The notes under the pieces: generated by a model
Told to the model about the DNA's origin: nothing
Database searches by the model: none
The model's input: only the letters and a program-made list of their open reading frames with translations
Assembly (NCBI GenBank): GCA_013350335.1
Contig: CM023536.1
Coordinates: 45,206,314 to 45,270,313 of the forward strand
Length of the DNA stretch: 64,000 bases
Source of the DNA: Chimonanthus salicifolius
Lineage: Eukaryota > Streptophyta > Magnoliopsida > Laurales > Calycanthaceae
Direction of reading: 5' to 3'
Shown here: positions 10,472-22,400 of the stretch, in pieces
How positions within the stretch are numbered: the first letter of the stretch is position 1
Layout of the letters: each line of letters opens with the position of its first letter
Translations under genes and position numbers: made by a program

Positions 10472-13400
10472 GTCTGTGTGTGTGTGTATGTGTATTTTTG
10501 CTATGTTACAATTGTGCGATTATAATAAAAATACTCTACATGAGGTACCAGTCAAGTAGGGCCAACACTATTTTACAGAAGTAATATGGGGTCTTCTCTA
10601 TTTTGCTATACAGACTAAGACCACATTATTTCTGCAAAAACTCTGAGGCCCTAACCAATTAGGGGGACTACACATTAATTTTTCAGTTAGGCAGCATATC
10701 TTTGGGTAAGATGCACAAAAAAATGACATGTCACTCCCATTCAATCTTCCTAGCCACGAATTTTGAAGCTCGAAATTTTGATTGTTACAAGCCATTCATC
10801 TCACAAAGCTAAAATGATTGGCTTAGGGGCATCCACCTGTCCATGTGGTCTCCCCTTGTTCCACCCAAATATGTGAGACCCAACCTATGATAGATGGCTA
10901 GACTCCTAGAGGAAACGAATCAAGATGTTTTATGGTGTACTTTTCATTCATGAGGAGACCTTTCCATTCAGACATCTCAAACGGAGAGAGAGAGAGAGAG
11001 AGAGAGAGACCTTTCCATCCCAACCTAGGTGAGTCTCACAGATCCAGACCACACTGGCAGGGATTGGGGGTGTGGTTCAATATGTAATCAGAGATATATT
11101 ACTTTATTTTTCAGAGCATGTGGGTATCAAGGAGTCAAACGAGGCAAAACTTTTAGCCATTCAAAGAGCTTTAGTCCTTGGGGGTGGTCATGGTCTTGAA
11201 AGTTCAGTGAATGAAGGGGACTTTTCCAATGCCAGTAAATGAGCTAGTGAGAGGAAGAAACCTCAATCGAAGTTGATCCTAGTGGTTAGGGAGATTCAAG
11301 GTCTTACCCAAGGGAGAAAAGGATCGCTGATTTTTTGGACAAAGACAGGAGTGGATAGGAGGGAGACTTCAGCAGATTTCTTGTATTGATGTTCTCTTTT
11401 GTTGTAATGGTTGGATTTGGGGATGGGGTGTACAACTCTCTTGTATCTTCTTATTTTTTGTATTTTTCTTTTATTAATCCAGATCATACCAAATTCAGTG
11501 TGATATGGTTTACGGTCAAACATTATACAATTTATACGGCCCAAAGTTCAATGGTATTTGAGGGGCAACATTTTTTACGCTCCAATCCAACAATACATAT
11601 CAATCTGGTGGCTGTTGAATTAGGACATATGACAACTCATGGGTGGGTATGTAAGGACCTATACTGATCATGGGCAGGGGAGACACACTCGTGCATGCAT
11701 TCCCATGACCCCGCCAGTGCACACATGCACACACGCGAGCACACACACACACAGTTGCATTATGTTAAGATATGGTTGGTGGGACCCATGAGAATGGAAG
11801 ATCTTCTAAGATAAATGCTTGTCACTATTCCATCCATGTAAGGTGCAAAACTGTCTCCATCCTCTTTTGCTCATCAAAAGTCATAAGACTGAAATATTTC
11901 ATTTTTTATTTTTAGCAATTTTCTTTTCTTTATTTTATTATTATCTTTGTTTTGTGTGTGTGTGTGTGTGTGTGCGTGTGTGGGGTAACGGGGTTGGGGG
12001 AGGGGGAGGAAGAGGATAGCAACTGTGAGTTGTCAGTTATTTTTTAAGCAGCTCTCTTTCTCCTATGGCCTCCTGATGCGGAGCATTCATTGCAGATTCC
12101 ATAATTAGTAGTTGCTTTCTATAATTAGTAGTTGTTGTACTTAATTTTCTTTGAAGTTGGTTTTAGTTAGTTTCTATTTTGTTTATTGCTATATTTAGTT
12201 AGTTTTATTTTAAGCAAGAGTTGCCTTTTTCTTTACTTGCTATTTTTTGTTTTAGTTAGTTTTATTTTAAGCAAGGGTAGTGTTGTAATTTTGCTTTATT
12301 TTATTTTAAGTAAGTGATTATTTATATAGGCTTTGTAGCCCTTTGGGCAAAGGCAGTTTTTACAATGAAATAAAATCAAGATTGAGAATTTCTCTGCAAA
12401 TCCTCTGCCGTGATTATCTTGGAGCGAATCCGAGAGTTTGGCGTGAAGCTGTCTCCCTTCCAGGTACTTGATTCTCTTCTCTCTTCTCTTCTTCTTCTCC
12501 TCTCTCTTCCCTTTTTCTTCTCTGTTTGCTTTCCCTTACCCTGCTGCCACTGCCAGCCATAGCCTGTCCTTGATCTTTCGCCAGCCTCTCAGCCCAGATC
12601 TGCCTTCCTACACCATTCAGACGCTTTCACCCCTCCCTAATCTCCTTCCCTTGCTGCCGCCCCTCCCGAAACTCACATCTACACCTGCTGTTACCCCCAA
12701 ACAGTTCTTCTACAGGTGCCGTTAGCCCCTTTCGGACATTCTACATTCATCAAGAACCCAGCCAGACCTCTTTCTTAGGCCTTTCCCCTGTCCCAGATAT
12801 CCCATACAGTTTCAAATACCGCTGTCCCAAGCTGTTTTGACTTCCTTTTCATATTACACAGTTAAATTTACCCTTGTTTGGTGAGGAATCTGTGTTTGTG
12901 TGATCTGATAATCTCCTTGGTTTTGAGAGCCTTCTAATTTTGAGCTATGACATGGTTTGGATTGTCATTTTATTACTTACATTGAATCCTCTTAATTTTA
13001 TTGATTATTTGTGGTAGACTTTATTATTCTAATTGTTATTATTAATTTTAATTTTAATTTCAGCCTCATTTAGTTTCTTATTATTGCATAAATCGCATTT
13101 AGGCATTTAGGGTCACCTTTTGTCTTGTCCTGCGTCACCTCCTCAACCTCAAAATCATAAAAAGAAATAGCCTGTCAGTGATTTGTCCACTAGCCTTTTG
13201 TCGCACATATCCATTATTCGTCACTGTCTTAAATTAAATTGATACACCATGGTAAGTTCAACGTACCTAAACATTCATATAACCCTGATCTTCATTGCTA
13301 AGATCAAAGCCATACTTAGCCAATTTGAGTTCAATGAAACTACAGTCAAATTTGATTGTCATTCATAAGGGACTTCCTAGATGTGCATTAGTACTGAAGG

Positions 13401-16400
13401 AGAAGGTGAGTGTTGCTATGAAAATCCTTTGCTTAAGCTATATTTTTCTTTTCCAACAAGAAAACATAGCTAAAAAAATGATTTTTGTATAAGGTAGAAG
13501 TAATTCAAAAACAGCAGAACCAATTACTGACCTCCTGTTCTTGCTCCATCTCATAAATTATCCTTTGGCTCAAATTTAAAGCAGCATGGTACATCTCATC
13601 CAGTACATGCTCCCAAAGAGAACCTTTTATTACTTTCCACAAGAGAAAATGTCTATTAGGCAACTGTGGTGACTGCATTCGCTGCATAAAAATGAAGCCA
13701 TCACATGCATAAATATTGAGTCCAATTCCTCAAAAGCATGCAAGGAGGCGAGAAATTATAGTACATACATATAACAAATAGATTGTCTCCAAGTCTTCAA
13801 TATATTTCTAAATATCTCAATACTTAGTCTTGTCCATTCCTTACTAGAAAAGACACGAAAAATGATGTTGTGAGTGGTGCTACTGTCATACTTATATTGA
13901 ATTTGGGATGTCATATGTAAATATATAGCTTTGATGATAGACAATCAGCTCATAGAAAAAATTTGTCAGATCCAGTTACGAGTGATCAACCCCAAATAGA
14001 TGGGACAAATGGTTCCAATAATAAAGATATTTGGGCCATAGTTTCTCCTGTTTCCTCTTAATAATAAATTAATTCTCAAAAAGGAAAGATGATGATGATG
14101 ATGTAATATGTAAATATGGTGTCAAGGAGAAATTCAGGTAACTTCTGGTAAACTTCCTCTACCTTCGCCAATCATATAAACTAAGCAACATATATTCTCT
14201 TTTAAAGATATCTAGACTAAAGATCATTTAAATCTTTGGTTTAGCCACCATGATAATAACGTACCAGTATTTGAGATTCATACATTATAACAAGGCAAGA
14301 CACCCCCTCCCACTCTCTTGCCTCTCCTCTCTCTCCCCTTCACACACACACATGCAACCTTTTCCTGCAACTGGGGTTGGCACTTACATTTGGACTTGAT
14401 ATGTTTTTCCTTGGTTTGACTGCCACAACCTTGAACTTGCAACAAGAAGCACTACCAACTGTGCTAGAGGTTCTCATTCTATACTTCTCTTCAATCTTGC
14501 CATGTGGGCCCAGTCCATAATAAATGTATCGTTAATAGCCAATGCCAAAACATAATAATAATAATAATAAAATAGTTAAAGGAAACAAACATAGATGAGA
14601 TTGATAGTTTTAGAAAATGAAGAAGGGTAAGGCTGACCTTTAGGAAATGATTGGAGAGATCTCCTATCTAGGATCTTACTGCACCAGGGGTATTAACAGC
14701 AGTGCACATAAATGGTTTTCATCACAGAACCACAAGTCACATCCTTTTCCTCATTTACAAAATGAATGTTATTGTCTTCAAACGATTTTGATGACCCAAA
14801 ACATGTACATGGTTTGGAGATCAAGAGATAAATGGTGACATGACTCAAACCCAGCTTTTAAGGCATAAAAAGCACTTATAAAAGTTACTACAAGTTTTTA
14901 TCATAAAAGTGGATTTAGTTATTGTTGTGTGTGCAATGCTTTGCAGTTATTTTATACACTAACAAATATGCCCAAGTTTAATCAGCAAAGAGAACTAATA
15001 TTTTGTACACAGGTGACGCCAACGAAACTGATAATTTTAAGAACAAATTATATGTTATAGCTATCATGTTTTAGCAAAAAGAAATCAGCACCATCTGACC
15101 ATTTTCCACCCAGACAAGGACAATAATACATCTTCCTGAATGCAATAACCAAATGCATCAATCTGGTAATGCACATCCCCTTTTCTTGAAATGTCAACAA
15201 ATTGACAAGAACATCAAAGCAGATCCTTTACCTCCATAACCAAGAAGTTGTCCTTCAATAGCTGGAAAAGAATTTTCACTGCATCCTTCTTTTCTATCAA
15301 TGAGATATCCGAAATCTGTAAGGAAAGATGGGGGCATTCTGTAACCGCAATTTTTTTTAATTGGGTTGAAGCAAAATTCAAATTAAAACGAAACAGTAAG
15401 ACGTACTACTCCACAATGCAAGCACTTTCAAATTTTTGGCATAATAGATGACAATGTATGAGACCCACAAACTTGCATATACCTTGTATCCCATCAGCAG
15501 CAGGATAACATGCTACTGTTTTAGTGGATATTTCATGGATATACTTGCATGATGGTCATTCCCATATCCTACTTTGCTAAGTGCCGTTTCCAGGGGTCCT
15601 TTTAGTGGTTCTTTTCTAACATACAAAAATGTTTGAAAGGAACATAAACACCAATGCTTCCACAAAGTTTCGAAGTGAGGAACACTAAACTTGTGTTTTA
15701 GAGTGGGGAAAAAGATGCAAGGTTGCTACAATGGTGTGATCCTTCTTTTCATTTTTATCAGTAACAGTAATCATTACGAGATAAGAAGATAGAACTGCAA
15801 AAAAGAAAAGTGTACAACATAAGAAATATAATCTCAATAAATCCATATCCAAAGGAACTCAGTGAACAAAAAGGGATAGAGCCAACAATCACAGGAAAAT
15901 ATCATAATAGACTGACATTGCTCCTCCCTGATGCAGGACAGAGGATAGGGTAAACCTAAATGCCTAATGCAAGCAAAAATGGAGGAATGAATCTAATATG
16001 ACCTAACCTAAAATGGGTTGAAATTAAATTCCAATTAATACTTGCAATTAATTAATATAAAATTTACCACACATAATCACGCAAAAAAATCTCCGGAATC
16101 TGATGTAAACAAATACATGAAAAATTAAATAAAAGGGTGGAATGGTTTTGAATGAATGGGCATATGGTGATTTTAAATGAAATGGTATATGTTTAAATGA
16201 AATGGGCATAGGGTTTTAAATGAGCATATGGTTTTAAATGAGGAAATAAAGAGAAAGTGGAAGGGGCGATAAGGCTAAGAGACCTTCGAGGGTTGTCGGC
16301 TAAGTCAAGAGGGGTTCTTGTGGATCACGGCAAACACAAGGGAACAGAGTGGTGGTAACGGTGAGGTGGGGATGAGGTTTGGTGTTAATGGCAGTAGGCA

Positions 16401-19400
16401 GGAGGGGCAAGGGGGATCACGGAAACAGAGATGGGGCTTTTGTGGGTAAAAACAGCCAAGGGGATGGGTTTAGGTGGGTCGAGGCAAGCAAGGAAGGGAT
16501 TTAGGTTGTGGCGACAAGAGAGCTAATGGTTTTAGAGGGAGGCGGCAAAGGATGGTGGGTTTAGGAGTGACGACAGCAAGGGAGGGTGTGGGGGTCACGA
16601 GAATCAGTTTGGGAGGGGTTATGGCTGCAGCGGCACGGTGGGGAGTGGATTAGGAGGCACGGCAGCAGTAGAGGTGTGTAGGGGAGGGGTGATGGCAGCA
16701 GAGGGGCAATAGGTGATGATGGCAAAGGGTTAGGGTGATTTGGGGTTAGATTTATGATGGGAAAAGGGATTAGGGTTTGATAGGGAAGGCTTAGGGTTAG
16801 GGAGAATAGAAGAAAACAAAGAGAAGAAAGGGAAAAAGAGAGAGAAGAGATGAAGAGAAGATAGAATAATACCTGGTTTGGATGGCTTCTCACCATTCGG
16901 GCTTCTCGCCAATGCGTGATTTCTCACCACGGATCGCTTTGCAGAAGGCAGAGTTTGCGGAACTCAAAACTTTCTTTAATCAATAATCAATTAACCCTAA
17001 TGAGGATTTTCAAAGTATTTATAGAGACTAGAACAACAAAATGACCAAAATACCGCTGATTACAAGAATGACTGAAATACCCTCAAATGAACTAAAAAAT
17101 ACATCAAGTCAAATAAATAATAACATAAAATAAAAATGAGAAATCAAAGCTCCGAAATGCTCCACATCAATCTCGCCATCTGAGAAAGAACTCTACCTCG
17201 AGTTCAAACAGATGAGAAGACACAAATCTACCCAAGCGCACGCCTTCCCAATGTGGAGTCTTAAATGTGTAATTACATGCACGTAAGGCCTTCGGGTGTC
17301 AACCAAGCAGATCTGGATCGGGCCACAATAAGAATGCTGGATCGACTCTCCTCCGCTATCAATGGTATACTCAAAATCCGACATTGACGTCACGATCAAC
17401 TCTAGATGGAGGCAGCAGCAAGATGTGGGTATAACGTGCCTCCGATGAGACAAGACTCCTAAATCTCTCCAGTAAATCCGGAGCAGGTCCTGTAGCTCAC
17501 ACTCAAGCAACAAAGTGACATTTGTCATGGGCCTGGGCTTCCACGTCATAGGACATACCTGATGTCTTCCTGCAGCTGTGGAAACAACTTCCTTGACCAG
17601 GATAAATTCTATCTTCTCTCTCTTGGGTGGCAAGGAAGGTAAGGGAGGTAAAGGTTGAAAGGGTTGTATAGATGCATGCCATGGGTCATGGAAGTGGATC
17701 AGGAAGGCCAATATGTGGGTCAGGGTCATGCTGATGTTGGGTGGGGCTTGGAGGTGAAGGTGTTGGACCTTGACAAGGTGTTAGGTCCTCCACATGATCA
17801 TCCATATCAAATTCCTTGGACCTGCAATGAGTATCTGCAGCAAACTTATATTGCTCATTGCTTATATTAATTTGATTTTTAATTTCAGCGTGTGAATCAT
17901 CAATTTACGGTGTAGATGAAGATGCAGACGTAGAAGGCCTAGGTGACACAAGACGACCACAAGAAGCTTGGCTTCCATCAAGAAGTTCCATGTTTTCTCA
18001 GGATCATAGAAATTTGATGTGGCCAGTTTTAACAGCAGCGGCCTCTATGTATTTGAAATGTATATCAGGATCCACACTGGAGCTCAAATATGAACCCAAG
18101 AACAAGTAAAGTCCTTCATAGGACTTGACACGCTCAAAGAGTTTAATACATGCATCCATCCCTAATTTCTCTGAATATTCTTGTGCAACTAGAACAACAA
18201 GCTAAAGATTTCCAGGATGATTTGACAATAGAAGATTTTTTATGGCGTCCAATGCCATTTCTCTTGACGTTTCTCTAGATGGTTCTAGAGGTTGTGTCCT
18301 AACTCCATATGCGATGAATGAATAATGACTTAATGATGACAATAATTTTTTTTTTTTTTTTTATAAAATAAGATGCAACCTAGGACAATCGATGCTTTAA
18401 GAAACTTTCGTAACCTGGCAATCTAGGACCGTGGATGTTTGGGGAAACAACCAACCTGTCTCTGATACCAAAATTGACGCAAGACAGAGGATAGGGTACC
18501 CGTAAATCCCTAATGCAAGCAAAAATGGAGAAAGGAATCTAACATGACCTACCCTAAAATGGGCTGAAATTAAATTTCAATTAATACTTGCAATTAATTA
18601 ATATAAAATTTACCACATAATCATGCAAAAATATCTTCGAAATCTGATGTAAACAAATACATGAAACATTAAATAAAAGGGTGGAATGGTTTTGAATGAA
18701 ATGGGCATATGGTTATAAATGAGCATATGGTTTTAAATGAGGAAATAAAGAAAGTGGGAAGGGCAATAAGGCTAAGAGACCTTAGAGGGTTGTCGGCCAA
18801 GTCAAAAGGGGTTTTTGTGGGTCACGGCAAACATAGGGTAACAGAGTGGTGGTAACAGCAAGGTGAGGATGGGATTTGGTGTTAATGGCAGTAGGCCCGG
18901 CAGTAGGCAGGAGGGGCAAGGGGGATCACGGAAGCAAAGAAGGGGCTTCTGTGGCTTACAACAGCCAAGAGGATGGGTTTAGGTGGGTCGTGGCAAGCAA
19001 GGAAGGGATTTAGGTTGTGGCAACAAGAGAGGCAATGGTTTTGGAGAGAGGCGGCAAAGGATGGTGGGTTTAGGAGTGACGACAACAAGGGAGGGTGTGG
19101 GGGTCACAGCAATCAGTCTAGGAGGGGTTATGGCTGTAGCGGCACAGTGGGGAGTGGATTAGGAGGCACGGAAGCAGTATAGGTGTGTAGGGGAGGAGCG
19201 ATGGTAGCAGAGGGGCAATAGGTGATAACGGCAAAGGGTTAGGGTGATTTGGGGCTAGATTTAGGATGGCAAAGGGATTAGGGTTTGATAGAGAAGGCTT
19301 AGGGTTAGGGAGAAAAGAAGAAAACAAAGAGAAGAAAGGGAAAACGAGAGAGAAGAGATGAAGAAGATAGAATAGTACCTAGTTTGGATGGCTTCTCACC

Positions 19401-22400
19401 GTCCAAGCTTCTCGCCAATGCGTGATTTCTCACCACGAATCCCTTTGCAGAAGGCAGCGTTTGCGGAACTCAAAACTTTCATTAATCAGTAATCAATTAA
19501 CCCTAATGAGGATTTACAAAGTATTTATAAAGACTAAAACAACAAAATGACTAAAATACCGTTGATTACAAGAATGACTAAAATACCCTCAAATAAACTA
19601 AAAAATACATCAAGTCAAATAAATAATAAAAAAAATGAGAAATCAAAGCTCCGCAATGCTCCGCATCACCCACTCCATTATTTGCTAGAATCCATGATGC
19701 TTCTATAATAGCAAGTAGTTCCATTTCATTGGAATCTTTAGTTCCTGAAGGCCACAAAAAGAATGACAAGATATTTCCCCCATGCTTATCTAACATATTC
19801 TGACATACCCCCTATAGCCACTTGACCTAGCTTACCTCTTACAGCCATGACAAGAAATTTCCCTCATGCTTATCTAACAAACTTTAGCAAACCCCCTATA
19901 GCGACTGGACCTAGCTTACCTTTTACAGCCCATGAAAGATATTTCCCTTGTGCTTATCTAACATACTCTAACATACCCCCTACTAGCCACTGGATCTAGC
20001 TTACCTCTAACAGCCCATCTACATCGAACTTTAAAACTTCAATCTATAATATGTACAAAATGGAAGAAGAAGAAGAATGGAGAATTGGAGGGAATAAGAT
20101 CTCATTCAATCGTTCATTGTATGGAACGTGCATGCCCTTTTGGAGGATAATGGTTTCTACATACTTTACAAATATAGAGTCAACTATCCATGGTGGTCCC
20201 CAAGAGTCCAAGACTACAGTAGAACATATACACTAAATAGTATGATACACTTGATGACTACTGAGTCTTCCAACACTTCTTAAGATAGTGCATAGACATT
20301 GACTAAGCCCAGCTTGCCTATAGAATTTAAAGATGTGGACTGACAGAGCGAATTGCCAATCTGCATCGCTCCTGCATCAATTTCTACTTCTGTTTCCAAT
20401 GAGCCATCGGGCTCGAGTCTATTGGAAGCTCTTACTACTGAGAGAGATGATCACACCATTCTGCCATCACCTTCCATTGCTCAAGTTGCCTTCTCTTCCC
20501 ATACACGAGTGCAGTGGTCAATTGGAAGGAAAATTTTGAAGTTGAGTTAGGATGAGTCCAGTTTACAGGTCTCTCCGAGCCATGCCCAGCCAGAACTCCA
20601 GCTCTCCTCCGCTGCATCTCTCTCTTCAGATTGGGTCGACCAAAGAATGCTTCAAGTTGGCAAGAAGCTTGGTATGACACCAATGGCCAAGAAGGTCTTC
20701 CTAATTGCTTACCTATCTGCGGCTAGAGACTTGGGATCCTCTCAAACGCAGTCCATAAAGAAAGACAAAGACTTCTAGGGAATTAAACAGGTTGAGCTCT
20801 TCAGTCAATTACTCCATCCGCTAAAAGAGAGCTCTGCTCATTTCAACCGGATTCGTAGTGACAACTCAGTTTCCTCATGAAGTTTCTCTCCTGGAATGTG
20901 AGGGGTCCTAATGTACCAACAATAATAGGGTTTCAACAATCACAACGGAAAGTCCACAATTTGTTAGCAGTCATATCTTCACCAAATGAGCATCTTAGGC
21001 CTCCTCTCTCGATGATTTCAGAAACATTTCCATGTTCAATTCCTTCTGTGCCCGGAGAGAGTGTTTTGCTTTGGCATAGTCTCATTTTATAGTTTTTTTT
21101 TTTTTTTTTCCTGCCTTGTTCAGGTGTTCTGGGCCCAAAGGTATTTTTATTTTTGCTGTTTTCAGAGGTATGGTAAATACAACATGTGAACTCCTATGGA
21201 TCAAAGAACTCTTGGCAGAATTGGGGTTATACACTCAGATCCAATGGTCACGTTATAAATAATCAGCCAACAATTCACATTGCATAAATCTTTCATAAAA
21301 AAAAAAAAATTCAATCCACATTGCCTACAATTTGATCTTCTATGAAAGGACTTGACACATCAAAGTTGACTGCCACTTCATTTGTGATCATCTTCTAATA
21401 ACATTGGCACTTCGTGTGTGAAGTTTAAATATCAACATGCTTATTTGTTGACCAAAGCAATCTCTTGCTCACAACTTCTTTTTTGAAATGGTTAGTGTAT
21501 TAATAAAGAAAAAGCACTAGGCTTCTGCACTGAATCAGGTAACAACATTTTATTTTTTACTACGCCAAGATATGATATTTTCATCAAGAAAAGAACAATA
21601 AACAGAGGTAGAATGATGACCATTGAGAGAGCTTTCCCTATCAGCATCTAAATAGCCTTGGAGATTAAGATGACCATGAGAGGTTTAAAGTATACCTTAT
21701 ATGCAATTGCATTTGATATGCTGCAAAATCCTAAACAAGGTTTGAAGGTGTTTTAAAGGATATGCATGTACTAACTAATGACTTCAACCGCCTAAGAAAG
21801 ATTAGGTTGAGCTATTGTCACATAGATTAATTTGCCAACAACTTTTTTATTATATCCCAGATTCTTTGGTAATTCACCATCATTAGCATGTAGTTTGAAA
21901 TTCTGATCATAAGGTGAACCAACAAGTTCAAACCAGGATACCCTACACCTTGAAGAATATCCAAAGCACATTTCCTCTTAGACATATGCCTTTTGAAGAA
22001 CAAGCTACATCGCTTCCAAGAAATATTGAGAGGTCCCAAGTCTTTGATAACAAGGACATCCTGAAGATGAAATTTAAGGGCTTGAATTGTGTAGACATAT
22101 TTGCTAGGCAAAACAATATCATCTACACCCAATGGGAGTCTTACTAGGGGGCAACTAAGTTATTCCCCACATCTTCTTTTCGAATGCTACCAATTCTTCC
22201 TCCATTACAGCTTTCTAAGAGGAATGTTGAAGGGCTTCATACGTCGCACGGGATAGCTCAACTGATAGGCACTTCGGCTCAGGAACCAAAGGTCCCAACT
22301 TTGAGTCCCGTAGTCACCCGATGCCCATGGCTTGCAAGGGCTGCATGCATTTGGAGTTTTACCCAATGCTCTTGTACTCCGAGAGAGGTGGAGATCTTGA

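Larger units (their letters stand above)
13138..15928. other. Introns 12, 11 and 10 flanking exons 12 and 11
   Basis: Apart from the two RPC3 exons, this is AT-rich intron sequence. It holds small simple repeats, (AAT)n near 14551 and a CT-rich tract at 14300-14340, and the 3' end of a LINE remnant from about 15740. No other gene was seen. Confidence 0.5.
15929..19668 (-). mobile_element. Non-autonomous LTR retrotransposon (LARD-like), minus strand
   Basis: Two long direct repeats, 18475-19668 (5' LTR) and 15929-17169 (3' LTR), share TGATGC...GCATCA ends. They enclose a 1.3-kb interior. Next to the 5' LTR, on the minus strand, is TTTGGTATCAGAGACAGG, an initiator-Met tRNA primer binding site. 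Next to the 3' LTR is a GATGGCGAGAT tract in the polypurine position. No protease, integrase or reverse transcriptase is present. The LTRs contain long pyrimidine-rich tracts giving spurious proline/leucine-rich frames. Flanks CTCCC and CCCAC do not form a clear duplication. It sits in RPC3 intron 10, in the sense orientation. Confidence 0.85.

Noticed and set aside
16561..16930. Pro/Leu-rich minus-strand frames
   Set aside because: Lie inside the 3' LTR and recur in the 5' LTR; they come from a purine/pyrimidine-biased tract.
15924..19673. Target duplication for the LARD-like element (CTCCC / CCCAC)
   Set aside because: The five bases do not match; the element is supported by its LTRs and primer site instead.
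22241..22310. Functional tRNA gene
   Set aside because: A- and B-box-like motifs are present, but no cloverleaf can be closed, and the unit has a SINE tail with target duplications.
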